DNA of 64,000 nt from Sabellastarte sp. h YS-2021 (Eukaryota; Annelida; Polychaeta; Sabellida; Sabellidae): contig OZ024927.1 of the NCBI GenBank assembly GCA_964017235.1, positions 24,261,160-24,325,159 of the forward strand. The letters run 5' to 3'. Made by a program: the position numbers and the translations under genes. The notes beneath the pieces are model-generated. The model made no database searches, was not told where the DNA came from, and saw only the letters and a list, made by a program, of their open reading frames with translations. This document shows positions 32,985-44,600 of the stretch, piece by piece. Each line of letters starts with the position of its first letter. Positions within the stretch are counted from its first letter, which is position 1.

Positions 32985-33983
32985 TTAGGTAGTAAGTAGG
33001 TTAGCAAATGTATGAGAGACTGCTGATGCGTTCTGTGGATCAGACACAATATATGAATGAACTGCATCACTAAGCCATGTACCATGGCGTTTTATGTGGT
33101 CTACATTTACACCAGAGTTAAATGCTAGGGTCGCCCCAGACCTACGAAATGTATGAAAAGAATGTACACTTGGATCCACATTAATATGGAGTAATATCTT
33201 CCTTAAATGTGATCTAAGTTGAGTTTGAGTAACAATTCCATTTGAGTTAACAAACATAGGTTGATTTTCTTGCATTGGGTAATTTTTTATCATGGTTTGG
33301 ATTGCCGATACAGGACACAATGGAGAACTACCCAAGTTTGGGATGATTATGTAACTAACTTGATCTGGATTTTGCAAGGTTTTGGACCACTTAACCAATA
33401 CAATAGCAGTATCGTCATGGAAAATTATATCACCTCTGCATAGATGGAATCTATTGTTGAAAGAAAGTTTAGAAGAAGGAACCAGATTTGAAATACGGAA
33501 AAACCCGAAAAAAGCCAGGAGATAGATAGCAATGAATACTGTTGGATCAGGAAAAAAAGCACAAGCTAACAGAATAGAGTGAAGAGTCGGGATGTCAAAT
33601 ACCGACTTGAATTTTGGGGGCTTTGATAAGGAATTTTTAATAGCTTTCATCATAAGTTGGACCCTGGGATGGTCCAAACTGTGCATTGGAATGTTTAACC
33701 ATTTGGACTGGGATCTGATAGCTGTGATAAAATTGGCAATTGAAGGAAAAGCCAAATTGTTATGGGCCAAAAATTCAATGAAAGCCATGATGGTGAAAGG
33801 AGAAGGATCGATGGGGTCAGAGGCCATAACCTCACAAAATGTCATAAATGTAATGAACATTGACTTGTATGACGTCCATGTTTTAGGTTTGTAGGCTTTT
33901 GCTAACCTGTTGGACACCAACTCAGCCAGAACTTGAAGACCAGGTACAATTTCTGGAATACATATAAATATAGATTCCATCAT
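32985..33983 (-). CDS. DIRS A tyrosine recombinase
   Basis: A 332-residue protein with a full core-binding domain (KPKTWTSYKSMFITFMTFC, then IMAFIEFLAHNN) and catalytic domain. Catalytic positions: Arg163 (FFRISN), Lys in VKWSKT, His277 and Arg280 (HTFRRSGATLAF), His300 (HGTW) and Tyr311 (VHSYI). All are present, so the enzyme looks intact. It joins circular element DNA to the target by strand exchange. The start ATG overlaps the ORF2 stop (ATGA at 33983-33980), compatible with termination-reinitiation. Confidence 0.9.
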   Translation of the reverse strand: MMESIFICIPEIVPGLQVLAELVSNRLAKAYKPKTWTSYKSMFITFMTFCEVMASDPIDPSPFTIMAFIEFLAHNNLAFPSIANFITAIRSQSKWLNIPMHSLDHPRVQLMMKAIKNSLSKPPKFKSVFDIPTLHSILLACAFFPDPTVFIAIYLLAFFGFFRISNLVPSSKLSFNNRFHLCRGDIIFHDDTAIVLVKWSKTLQNPDQVSYIIIPNLGSSPLCPVSAIQTMIKNYPMQENQPMFVNSNGIVTQTQLRSHLRKILLHINVDPSVHSFHTFRRSGATLAFNSGVNVDHIKRHGTWLSDAVHSYIVSDPQNASAVSHTFANLLTT

Positions 33984-36298
33984 ATTTCATAACTGACGTA
34001 AAAATGTTCATCTGTTATATTTTCCCACATTGGATTTTGTATCCATTTGTTTAATTTTTCAATGTCATACTCAGATTGACTCCACCTAGATAGGAGGTCA
34101 GCCACTTCATTGTTACGACCATATACATGGCATACACTAAGTTCAATATCATATTGAGCAGTCAATAACCAAATATTCCTCACAAATGCAGCCAAATGAA
34201 TGTCTTTTGTGTAACCTTTTTGACAAATTTCCACAACTGCCATGTTATCTGTCTTTATAACAACTCTTTTATTTCTCCAATGGCTGCCCCAAATTCTTAT
34301 GGTTACCAGAATGTTAATCATTTCACAATGAGTAATACTAAATTGACTTCCATGAAAAATATGAGGTAATTTTCCTGAATAGACGTATTGTTTCCACACA
34401 CCACCTACACTTTGTAAACATGCATTTATATGAAGTGTTTCCATTTCCTCAATTATTTGATGTACATATTTGGTAGTACCATTGAACAAAGGCAAGAACT
34501 TCAGTAGCCAAGCTAAGTCTCGGCGCATTTCTGTAGAAACTGCGATACGTGTTGTCATTGCGTTCCTGAGCACATCCAGCAGTCTATTTATAAGAAATTG
34601 CGTGGGTTTAACGCATTTGTGGACAAACATAAGAGAACCTACCACAGATTGTAACTGCTTCATTGTGATAAGGTTACTGTGAAAAATATGGTCACATTTT
34701 TCCATTATTTCAGCCAAATTTTCATCAGGAATTGAAAGTGTGTAATCTACAGTATTAATAATGATACCTAAGCAATTACACTGAGTTGTGGGACTAATTA
34801 GTTTTGATTTACTAATTGGGAAACCCAGATCTTGCAATAATTTGACTAAATAGTCAAAAGCGTCGTTTATAGCGTCACTACGCCCCACTCCACCTCTGTG
34901 TTCGAAGGGACAATATGTATCAGAGAAGTATTTGTTATTCCATTTTAAGCATAACAAGTTATAGTCTTTAGGGTCTATCCTAAGTTGACGAAACGCTCTG
35001 GATAAGTCGACTTTGTACGACTGAGCTTGACTGCCAAATTCTCTAAGTTTTTCAGTAATATTGTCAATAGTGGGGTATTGGAGTTTATAAACTCCATTCA
35101 AGTATACATTTGACTTTGTAAAATGATTAATGGAAGCCCCTTTAGGCCAACTCAAGTCAATGACTATTCGCCTATGTTGACTGTCATTTTTGGTTCTTGT
35201 CATAAACGGTGATATTTGACTTGTAGAACCATATGGGTGTTCATCATAAGGGCCAAATATGGCACCATGGTCTTTTTCCACTTTAATATAATGTTCAACA
35301 TGTTCACCATGTGACTCGGCCGAATCATGGTTAACTTCTGTAGTTTGTAACTCATCCTCATGTTCTACAGGAAAATCAAGAGGAAAACCGTATCTGAGAA
35401 ATAAAGGTACTTGGTAATCCCAATAATCTTGGCTAATTCGATCCAAAAGGTCAAAATTAATTTTTGAAGGAAGTTGTATTTTTGCCCCCTCAAAGTTTGG
35501 TTTTCCTGTAGATTTTACCAACTCATGAACTTTGACTGGATTGAATTCCTTGTCTGTCAAAATTTTGTTTGGTTTCAAAGCATCACTGATTCGAAATCGT
35601 TTCAAGTTGCTGATAGGTAGAAAACCAAAAATTGTCTTTTGTTGATCTATACATTTGTTAAGATCCACACATTTGTTATTTAAACTTAATACGTGTACAT
35701 TTCTCAAGCAGGTATGATTTCCTGCTAAGACATTTTTTACTACTTCAGTAGAGTTTGTAACATCCACTTTCCCGCCTTGTGGCAGGCTAGAAGTTTTACT
35801 TTCTTCTATTTTGCTGACAGAACGCGAAGTACTAGTGCCACAGATTTTTGATTTTTCCTTTAAATTACATGCAGATTTGTTATTAGGTTGTGTGATGTCA
35901 AGTGTAACCTGACTATCATCATTGACAGAACTACTGCCACTTTCGATTTCAATTTCAGCCAGTATTTGGAATCTATTGTTCAAAGAAATACTGTGGTTTC
36001 TAGTACTTTTTGTCCCCAGTACTACTTTACTTGATATATTGTCACTTCTTTGTTTTGTTGATCTCTTGGTCTGTACTAGTATGCTGTTTGCTTTAAATAC
36101 TCTAGACCTAATCAGGACAGAACTGTTGGAAGCCTTGTCTGGACATTTTTCCAAATTTTTGTTGCACTTAGCCAATTGTTTATGTATGTTATATTTTTCA
36201 CGTTCCCCAATATCAGAGTTGTAAAAATGTCTAGAAAAAATAATGGTATTGTTGGCAGCTACTAATTGTTTTTTGATTGATCTTTGGGGGCTTTCCAA
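33980..36298 (-). pseudogene. DIRS A RT-RNase H, open frame but catalytic segments lost
   Basis: A 772-residue open frame. Residues 1-270 are a variable region (NNRFQILAE at about 107). RT begins around 345 (GAIFGPYDEHPYG, HRRIVIDLSWPKGASINHF, YPTIDNI, SYKVDLSRAFRQLRIDP with Asp431). After CPFEHRGG (about 463-470) the sequence jumps to VGRSDAINDAFDYL. In the other copies PFG.RHGS...YIDD lies between, so roughly 35-45 residues including the YxDD box are deleted in frame. RNase H has HINACLQSVGGVW, with Asn625 where Asp is expected, while Glu659, Asp684 and Asp734 remain. The frame is intact but both enzymes should be inactive. It overlaps ORF3 by ATGA. Confidence 0.85.
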
Positions 36299-37911
36299 CA
36301 GTCTTTCCTAGGATGGCCTTCTGTTTTGTTTAATACATTGTGACAATGAGTACACATATGCTTGAGCAGCATGTTCTGCCATTCATGGTCACTTGACCTT
36401 GAACATTGACCTTTGTTATACTTTAAGCAAGGCACAATTTTCAACATTTTGTTTTTGTCACTGGATGTAGCATTTGCTACTGTATGAGCGTAACGTTTTC
36501 TAATTTTTTTAATCTCCTTAACATTATGCCATGTTAAGACACCATCTTGCATCCTATGAAGTAACACTGAGTGAGCCCCCTTAGCACTTTCCCACCCATA
36601 ATCACAAGCATCTTGCAACAATTCTGTAACATAATCAGACATATTTTCTTTAATCACAGGATCTTGCTCTTCTTGACGTATGCGCATGAAGCCAAGAAGC
36701 CACTGACATATTGTTAACTGATCATATGTCGGTCTTTTCCTCATACTTCCCACGAATGCTAAATCTTGTGGCCACTGTACCTTAATTTTTTCCTGCTTCT
36801 GCTTCCTAGTTAAGACCTCCAATAATAAATCCAGATTACCTTGGTTGCCATGACCAGCTGTGTCTTCCAGTTCTTGATATATTCTTTGAACTTTTGTGTG
36901 AATGTCACTGGCTTGCCTTAGCTGTTGAAGTGATGGAATAATTCCTTCTGTAGCATTCTGTGGCTGTACCCTGTGGGACGTTTCCATTCCTGTTGACATC
37001 TGAGGCACACCTCCTGTTGACACACCTATGGCTGTAGCAGCTGTAGAAGATAAAATAGACATATTTTGTGGAACAGGTACATTCTTCACATGTGAACCCC
37101 CCACCTGATGATAAGTAGGGCCAGCTGCACCATATGTCCCATTACTGTGGCCCGTTTGTATAACACTATTGCCATTTGGTACAAGTACTGAATTCTGTTG
37201 CCTGTAACCACCTTCTACATCACTTATCCTCTGTAAATTGTTACTCTCAGTATGAATACCTGTCAAATGTTGACCCATAGCCTGATATCCAGATCTATCA
37301 TTGGACATTGATATATTTGATACAACATTTGGCACTGTTGTGTTGAAAGTCTTGGGTCTGGCTCCCATATGTTGCGCTAAGCTGGGTATGTTCACACCAC
37401 TTGACACTAATAAGTTACTGTTAACACTGTTCACAAACTGGGTGTTACCACTGAAACGTTGGTTGATGCTACTGTCATTGTTATTGTTTATTTGACCCTG
37501 CATGCCTGTCCTTGCACTAGGACTAGACTGTGAAGTACTTGACCAAGTACTCGTGGAAATGATATTTTTAGGTGCTATAGTTTGCTGGTTATTGTGGACT
37601 TGATTCACTAAGTCACTGAGAACTGATCTATCTTGTGATGTTTGTTCCTCTAACTTGGAAAATCTTTGTGAAATCTTTTGTAGTTCCGCCAAAATTAAGT
37701 CTTGACTATTTGAAGCCCCTATACTGGTGACTGTGGAACTGTCCTTGACTACTGTTACATGTTCCGCTAGTAACTGTGGAACCTGAGGCCTGTCCAGTAC
37801 TCGCCTGAGTGTCTGTGGCTGTTTGCAACTCCTGTTCTTCAAACTGTTGACATTTACTGCCAATGGGCCCCTCGTGGGACGTGTGGCAGTTTTTACACCA
37901 TCTAACGCCAC
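36262..37911 (-). CDS. DIRS A gag-like protein
   Basis: A long gag of 549 residues. The annotated Met is preceded in another frame by MGGVRWCKNCHTSHEGPIGSKC (from 37915), which carries the conserved N-terminal finger C-x2-C-x3-H-x7-C. The present frame lacks that finger, so a frameshift near 37850 probably separates the finger from the body. A 300-residue Ser/Asn/Gln-rich, poorly conserved region follows. The conserved core has RPTYDQLTICQWLLGFMRI, HSVLLHRMQDGVLTW and KIRKRY, and C-terminal clusters CLKYNKGQC...H and CTHC...HPRKDC. It ends TCA AAA AAC AAT TAG, overlapping ORF2 in the -1 frame. Presumed RNA-binding particle protein. Confidence 0.8.
   Translation of the reverse strand: MALDGVKTATRPTRGPLAVNVNSLKNRSCKQPQTLRRVLDRPQVPQLLAEHVTVVKDSSTVTSIGASNSQDLILAELQKISQRFSKLEEQTSQDRSVLSDLVNQVHNNQQTIAPKNIISTSTWSSTSQSSPSARTGMQGQINNNNDSSINQRFSGNTQFVNSVNSNLLVSSGVNIPSLAQHMGARPKTFNTTVPNVVSNISMSNDRSGYQAMGQHLTGIHTESNNLQRISDVEGGYRQQNSVLVPNGNSVIQTGHSNGTYGAAGPTYHQVGGSHVKNVPVPQNMSILSSTAATAIGVSTGGVPQMSTGMETSHRVQPQNATEGIIPSLQQLRQASDIHTKVQRIYQELEDTAGHGNQGNLDLLLEVLTRKQKQEKIKVQWPQDLAFVGSMRKRPTYDQLTICQWLLGFMRIRQEEQDPVIKENMSDYVTELLQDACDYGWESAKGAHSVLLHRMQDGVLTWHNVKEIKKIRKRYAHTVANATSSDKNKMLKIVPCLKYNKGQCSRSSDHEWQNMLLKHMCTHCHNVLNKTEGHPRKDCWKAPKDQSKNN
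36268..36274 (-). promoter_or_regulatory. Slippery heptamer A AAA AAC at the gag/pol overlap
   Basis: In the gag zero frame: TCA AAA AAC AAT TAG. A -1 slip reads AAA AAA CAA TTA GTA, which is the pol frame (KKQLVAANN). There is no ATG in the overlap; pol's first in-frame codon here is TTG after an upstream TAG. No clear hairpin follows in this copy. Confidence 0.55.
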
Positions 37912-38218
37912 CCATGGTCGACTAGTAGTGTATTAAACAACACTAAAATACTTTAAAATGTATCCATTAAAATTGATAAAATCGTGATAAAATTCACAGG
38001 ACTTGTTGATTCAGTTTCTGAACAAAGAATGGCGGGAATTCAAACTGAAAAACCTTTTATAGTGAAAAGCAAGAGAAAGGATATTTAAAATAGTTCCTAA
38101 GTAGTTACATAATGAAATACAAGGGGGTCACCCTCTTTAGAGTGACCAATAATTTTGAAGGAGGGGGCCACTATTTGGACTGACCACCATTCACTTTATT
38201 CGTCAATGGAAGCACATG

Positions 38219-38276
38219 CCGGAAGTTCTGTCCTTTTATAGAGGTTATAACGTACTCACCGTCTGACTTTATTTCT
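38219..38276. repeat. DIRS A inverted terminal repeat, 5' copy with TATA box
   Basis: On the minus strand it reads AGAAATAAAGTC...CTCTATAAAAGGAC...ACTTCCGG. The TATA box is about 300 bases upstream of the gag start at 37911 and is the likely promoter of the element. Confidence 0.85.
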
Positions 38277-38541
38277 GTTATAAAGACCGGTTTCATTTTT
38301 TAACCCGTAAATATTATTTTAATATATACTGTATATGATAAATATTGTGATTTTTACACACCTCTTTACACACACTATATTTTGTCTATATTCTTTGGTT
38401 CTCTATTATTAATAATTATCCATTTATTGCTTCAGATAAATGGACGAAAAAATATGCGCACTACATTGTTTTGTGTAGTCTATGCACTTCCGGTCATAAT
38501 AATGGTCTGTTTATAATTCTCTTCTGCAGAACCACTGGATA

Positions 38542-38614
38542 ATGAACAGGTCAGGTGATTCAGTTTTATCAATCCGAGTTATGGTCTGTGGCAGTCCAGG
38601 GGTGGGGAAGTCAG
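38542..38614 (+). CDS. GTPase gene, exon 1 (P-loop)
   Basis: ATG at 38542 begins MNRSGDSVLSIRVMVCGSPG. The exon ends TCAG|GTAGGT in phase 1. A good acceptor (CTCTTCTGCAG|AACC) precedes the ATG at 38529, so an untranslated exon upstream is likely and the true promoter may lie further left, possibly on the far side of DIRS A. Confidence 0.9.
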
Positions 38615-41600
38615 GTAGGTCCTTGTTTCCTTTCATTGGATACCTAGAAAGCACTTGTAGAACCCAGACGTCCCAGACCCAAGGCATACTTTTAAAAAAA
38701 ATCAGGATATTTCTGTAATCACTTCTTCCTTTGGCCAGACCATATCTACAACAAATGGCTAAAAGATCTGTTTATTACTTTAGGGGAATGTTAACTAGTA
38801 AGCCAAAAGACATTAATTGAATAACATGTTACCTAATGTAACCTTTGAAAATTCAAAATTCAGGATATTTTTGTATCCAGACTATATTTTGGATCTTTCC
38901 TAAAAGTTTAATCACGTCTTTCTGTGGTCAGGCCCTACACACATAAAATTTTAGAAAGATCGGTTCATTAATTTTAAAATTATTAGGACACAGACAAACA
39001 GAGAGCCAAGTGAATACACCCAAGAACATAATAAAAGGTAATTAGTGACTTAATTTTACCTGAGAGACATTAGCCAATGAGGTTGGTTTCTTTTAATAAT
39101 GTTGTATCAAATTAAAAAAGGAAATCTAGTTTTCTTTCTGTGTTTGATCAAATCAATCCGATCAAATCAATTTTCTTTTCCTCCCCGACTTATCCTCATC
39201 TGACGTCTAATTATATCTGATGAAAATCTGGTGAAATCAAGTGTTAATACAACACAAAGGAATAGCTTATCGACCAATTTTGTCAAGGTTGGCCAGTGAT
39301 TATCTGCTGAAAGTTCATCTTGGCAAAACCATAAAAGTTACTTGTTGATATTATTTCAGATAATACTTCTAGGTTTGGTAATTTAGCAAAACACAAAGAC
39401 AAAAATCCTTATTTATGCTTGTAATTTGCAAACTGCGGTTGGATCCTTTTTATACATGAATTTTCTAGAAGCATGTACTTAACTCATTAAATAACACTCT
39501 ATTTACCTTCAGTTGGTTTTCCTAAATTGCAATAATTTCCACCTGAAAATTTGCACCCCAAATCAGCACATGACCAATCAGCATACAGCTTACAAATTTT
39601 AGAACTTTTGATTCATTGTTTCTTTTATTTCGACACTGTTGCCAATTTAGCAAGCCTATTAGTAGCCTATGACATTTTTCTGATTGATTGTTTCGCACAT
39701 GTTCCATTCACTACATAGGTTTGCAAGAGGTGGGGCGCCCTGAATGAGGGCCATTTTTCAGGAATTGTCATAAAAATTACAAAATGCTGTATTGCAAAAT
39801 ACCAGTTTTAGTTATTTATTACATCTGTTAAACGCAAAAATTTAAATATTTTTTTTGAATTATCTACACTACCCATCAGAGACAAATAGCCTAGCTGCAA
39901 TGACATCATAACATTTTCACTAAACAAGCTCATAATTTTTCGGTCAACATTAGTGAAGGGGAACATTTATTCTGACGTCAAGCATCTCCATACACCTGTA
40001 TGAGTACATTATGCTTTTGCTGTGTAGACATACTCAATTCCTGTATTAATCAATTCCTGTATTAATCCTTGGATTAAGGCATCTTATCTTTATCTCTGTA
40101 GCAATAGATAAAATAATCCAGTTGGGTTTCAAGACACTTTCGGCGTTAATGGTCATATGTCCTTGGTAAAGCCAACATTTTGCCATGAGTTGGGTTCTAA
40201 CCTACAACTACCAGGTGAGAGACATGTAAATATATGTCTAACTTGTTAACCAGTCAGCCACTAAGGTTTTCATTAGCCACTGCAATCTCAGCATGTACTG
40301 TAACATTGTGTCCTCATATATTATCAAAAGAACCACAAGGAGTGCAAAGCTGGAGTTTTGCATGGTTGTTAACTGTGAATTACACGTCTCTAAGACCTGG
40401 ATTCAAGCACATGTCCAGAGTGGTTAGATTAAAGCTATTTAGTGTCAATTTTGTTCACTACTAATTCTAGGCTTTAAAATTTGTATTTGCTACAATTGAA
40501 ACACAAACTCTTTATTTATGCTTGTTTTCTTCAGAAATATTTTGCTTTTAACATGTATTGACCCAAAGAAAAGTTAAAATGTTCTTAACACATTGTATAT
40601 CATGCGCATTAACCTTTCAAGTGCTTTTTTGTAGGATAATACAGTTTCTATTTAAGATCAATGCCCAAAACTGGCATATAACCAGCCATCCTTTATAGCT
40701 TACAGATCATATTTTACATCACTTTTGTGTCAACTGGAGACATGTGCCAACCTACCAAGCCAACAAGCAGGCAACAGAGATCTCAAAGAAAAGAGTCAGA
40801 CACTTGCCCTCAAGATATATTTTCAAATATTTGTACCTACAATACCAGGGTTGTATTCGGTGGGGTAGGGGTGCTCAGCGGGTTTAGCTACGAAGCTGTT
40901 TGCTTTCCAACTTTGAGGTCATGATGTTGGATTTGGTTGCTTGCCTGGAAGTTGCTGGTTAACAACAATGGGTCACTGTTTTCGTCTCCCCCTACAATAT
41001 CCATTGGAAATTTTAAATAAAAAAATAATAAAAAGTCTTATTACGTTGAACTTGTTTATGTTGTGTATAAAGGGATACTTTTTAAATATTATGTGAAACA
41101 TTTTCAGCTTTGGTGGTACGGTACCTTACCAAAAGGTTTATTGGGGAATACCTTTCTGGAACAGGTACAAACTCACTTTCTTTTTATAAAATTAGATTGA
41201 AAGATTTAGACTTAGATGAGATGCACTTTATACTAATAATAAGGGTTAAATGAATTATCTGTAGGAAAGTACAATATACAAACAAATTATAAAGTTCTTA
41301 CTTTTGTTTTTTTTTCTTCTTATTTTTAGAAGTTATTTTTCAATTTTTATTAAGATAATTCTTAGAATAAGAATAATCTAAAGGTAAGAATGTTAGTGAA
41401 GATGACCTTAACTGTATTCTTTGCAAAGCTTTTGTTCAAGATTTTAAGAAGTCGTTAAATGTTTTATGTGATCTAATTGACTATTTCTCAATGTATATTT
41501 ACTTCCAGATGAACACTATGTATCCTTGGTGTTACTGGATGAAGACACTGTACGAGTCCACATTATGGACACATCAGCAACAGTGAGTCATGAGTGAAAG

Positions 41601-44600
41601 TCAATTTATTTAAAATTTCTAACCACTTTTTAGTTGTGTGTAATGGTTGTATCCTTTTGGCACTTCTCAGTTCATAACCTAATGATGAGATGAAGTCGAC
41701 ACGTTAATTTGTCCCTAAACGTTGCTCATAATCAATAATCTTTTTGGATTGGTATATGTTATGCATGCTATTCCGCTCATTTTAAATTGTTCAAACTATT
41801 GCAACAAAAAACATGTCTATTGTATTACCTTTCTGGTGTTAATATACTTAGGATAAAGCTAAGACAAATCTGATGGGCTTTTATCTCTCCCCCGTGTATG
41901 AGTGCCTTATGAATACCAAATATCTGAAAACATGTTTGAAAAAAAAAACATTTAGTACAAATTTTAGCATTAAGCAAAGGCTATCAAGATGAAACGGTAT
42001 AAGAATTTTCACTGTTTTTAAGCTTACAAGTACCAACTATCCTAATTAATCTTTAATGTGAGGCCTGAGATTTGAACACTAAATCACCAAACTCCCAGAC
42101 TTGGTTACAAATCGTTCGTGGTTTTTGAGACAATAAATGACTGCATTTTATAACAGTCTGAATTTCATACTTTCGCTTCTTTCCATGAGGGAATGAAATA
42201 CTATTTGTATGGTTTTCAAGTTTGCAAGGACACTTGAGCTACACATGCGATTTTATAACAGAATTTAGAGGTTACAGAGACCCCACAATGACAACAATTG
42301 GCAATGCACGTTATACTCTGCGTGCTTGCAACATGGCTACAAATGCATCCATATCTCAAGGGTAATTTACGAGAGACTTGGGCAGGTGCCTTTTCCTTGC
42401 TAGTGTTGCACATCCTTTCCAGTTACTTAAAGGGTTTGCACGTGCCGTAAGAAACACTCACGTGTACCTTGGATATATATAAACCCACTATACAACTCTT
42501 GTTGGGAGAATACACCTTGTTTGTACGTGCAAATCTCTACTACCCCACTACCAGGCTACGCTCATAAGTTTCAACAATATGTGTAGCACACTTAAGCCTC
42601 TCTTACATTCCATCGTACATGCACATACATCCTGGTTACAGAGAAAAACCGACTGATTTGCAAGGGACACTAAAGCTACACTTGCGATTTTCTAACAAAA
42701 TATCAAGGTCGCACAGACCTCGCAATGAAAATTGGCATGTACATTTTCTCTGTGTGCACACAGTATGTTCTTTGATATTCAAATAGTGACAAAGAATTTT
42801 CATTGTTTGCAAGTGGAAATCTCTGCTACCCCACTACCAGGCCATTCTCGTGTTTTTCAACAATATTTGCAGCACACTTACGTGTGTATACACGTACGAT
42901 GGGATGTAAGAGAGGCTTTACGTGTGTAAGAGAAACTTAAGGTCCCACCAAAGGCATTCCAAACACCCCAAAAATGCCCGCTACTTGAGCGTGGTAACTA
43001 ATAAATTTGCATCAAAGAAAAAAGTGCAATGTGCAAGTTAATCGGTTGGTTCCAGTCCCAAAAGTGAAAGATTCCATTCTAAATGAAATTGTAACCATGT
43101 TATTGCAATTTAAATATATGATTTTATTCACTCAGAAGCCATGTGAAATGATTAATGAGTGAACGTTTAATAAACTTCTCATTGTAGTATATAGCAAAGC
43201 AAATATCCACAATTGCACTTACACTTGGCTAGAGAAATAAGTTTAGAGGACACTTTTGTCTAAAGGAGGAAATTGAACAAATGAAATCAAGCCAACAGTT
43301 AATTCACAGCCACACTTGAATAGTATTTCTTTTTCCTAGTTTTAATTGAATGGGCAATTTTCCATTGCAAATAAAATTATACTTGAACTTTATTTATAAA
43401 AGCACAGATGTTAAATATTCTGGAAAGCACTGTTCACACCAAGACAGAGTATATATATTAATCATTAACCTTTTCACTACAAATCACAGCGAGAAAAGTA
43501 TGGACCCTCTTAAACATAATGAAATGCTATTGAATCAAATAAACAGCTGATATGTATCAATCATTTTACTTTCATGTAGAGAGGGGCCATGGTGGCAGAG
43601 TGGTAACACTCTCGCCTCCCACCTCTGAGCTTGGGGTTCGCTTCCCGGCCCGACCTCAAGTGGGAAAGCTGGTAGTTGTTAGCTGTTGGTCAGCAGTTTA
43701 CAGAACCTTGACCAACTGTATGTACTGGTTACCTCTGCCCTTCCAACTACCCGTCATGATATTACTTATACAGTGTTGAAAGCAGCGTTAAACCATAAAT
43801 AAATAAAAACTTTCATGTAGAGATGAAAAGCTCTCAAAATGAAGGAATGGATGGATGGATGGATCAGATGCCATCATATCTAATTGAATCAATACTAAAC
43901 TTGTATTTGTTTATGAAAAATTACTGTTTAATGTAGAAATATAGATTTTTTTTTATTTTATGGGATTTTTCACTTTGCATTACTGTCTTTTAATTCCACA
44001 AATTCAACCAAATTATTAATTAAGTGACATAATCACCATAATTACATCAACAATACAAAATTATGTCACAGAGGCATTTTGCCACTGCACTAAGATGACG
44101 CATAAACCGCTAAAAATAACAGTTTACATTACAATCTGTTTTATGTTTTGTACAATCATTAATTTGTTACATGGGTTATAAATTAATAACGCATTTGCAT
44201 TACAGAGATTTTATTTTTTCAAAAAGAAAACTTTTTACTCTATATACACCTACAACTCTGTCCAATTACAATGTACTGTTAAAATCTCCATCAAATAATT
44301 AAATAAGGCAGACTTTTCAATACATTTGTGCTTCAAGAAAGCAGCAAGCAATAGAAAAATCCTGATAATCATGCAATCTTTATACATAAGATTTATCCTA
44401 AAAATCTTGTATATGACAAATATCATATACAATATAAAAAATATGTATACATGTAACACATGCAGGCAACACTCCGGCAACAACGGTATACATTGCAGCA
44501 CACAGGCAACAAAACGGCAACATGTTTGTAACACATGCCGGCAACACGGGTAAACATTGCAACATACAGGCAACAAAATGGCAACATGTGGATTTTAGAC

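Larger units (their letters stand above)
32216..38276 (-). mobile_element. DIRS-like retrotransposon A, complete with inverted terminal repeats
   Basis: 58-bp inverted terminal repeats, left 32216-32273 and right 38219-38276, differ at six positions. Both contain CTCTATAAAAGGAC, a TATA box pointing into the element. Between them on the minus strand are gag (37911-36262), RT-RNase H (36298-33980) and tyrosine recombinase (33983-32985), the DIRS order. The 640 bases between the recombinase stop and the left repeat should contain the internal complementary region. Inverted repeats plus tyrosine recombinase, without target-site duplication, define the class. RT is inactivated (see ORF2). Confidence 0.9.

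Noticed and set aside
43583..43660. tRNA gene.
   Set aside because: A and B boxes are present, but the segment continues into a SINE body with an A-rich tail and target duplications.
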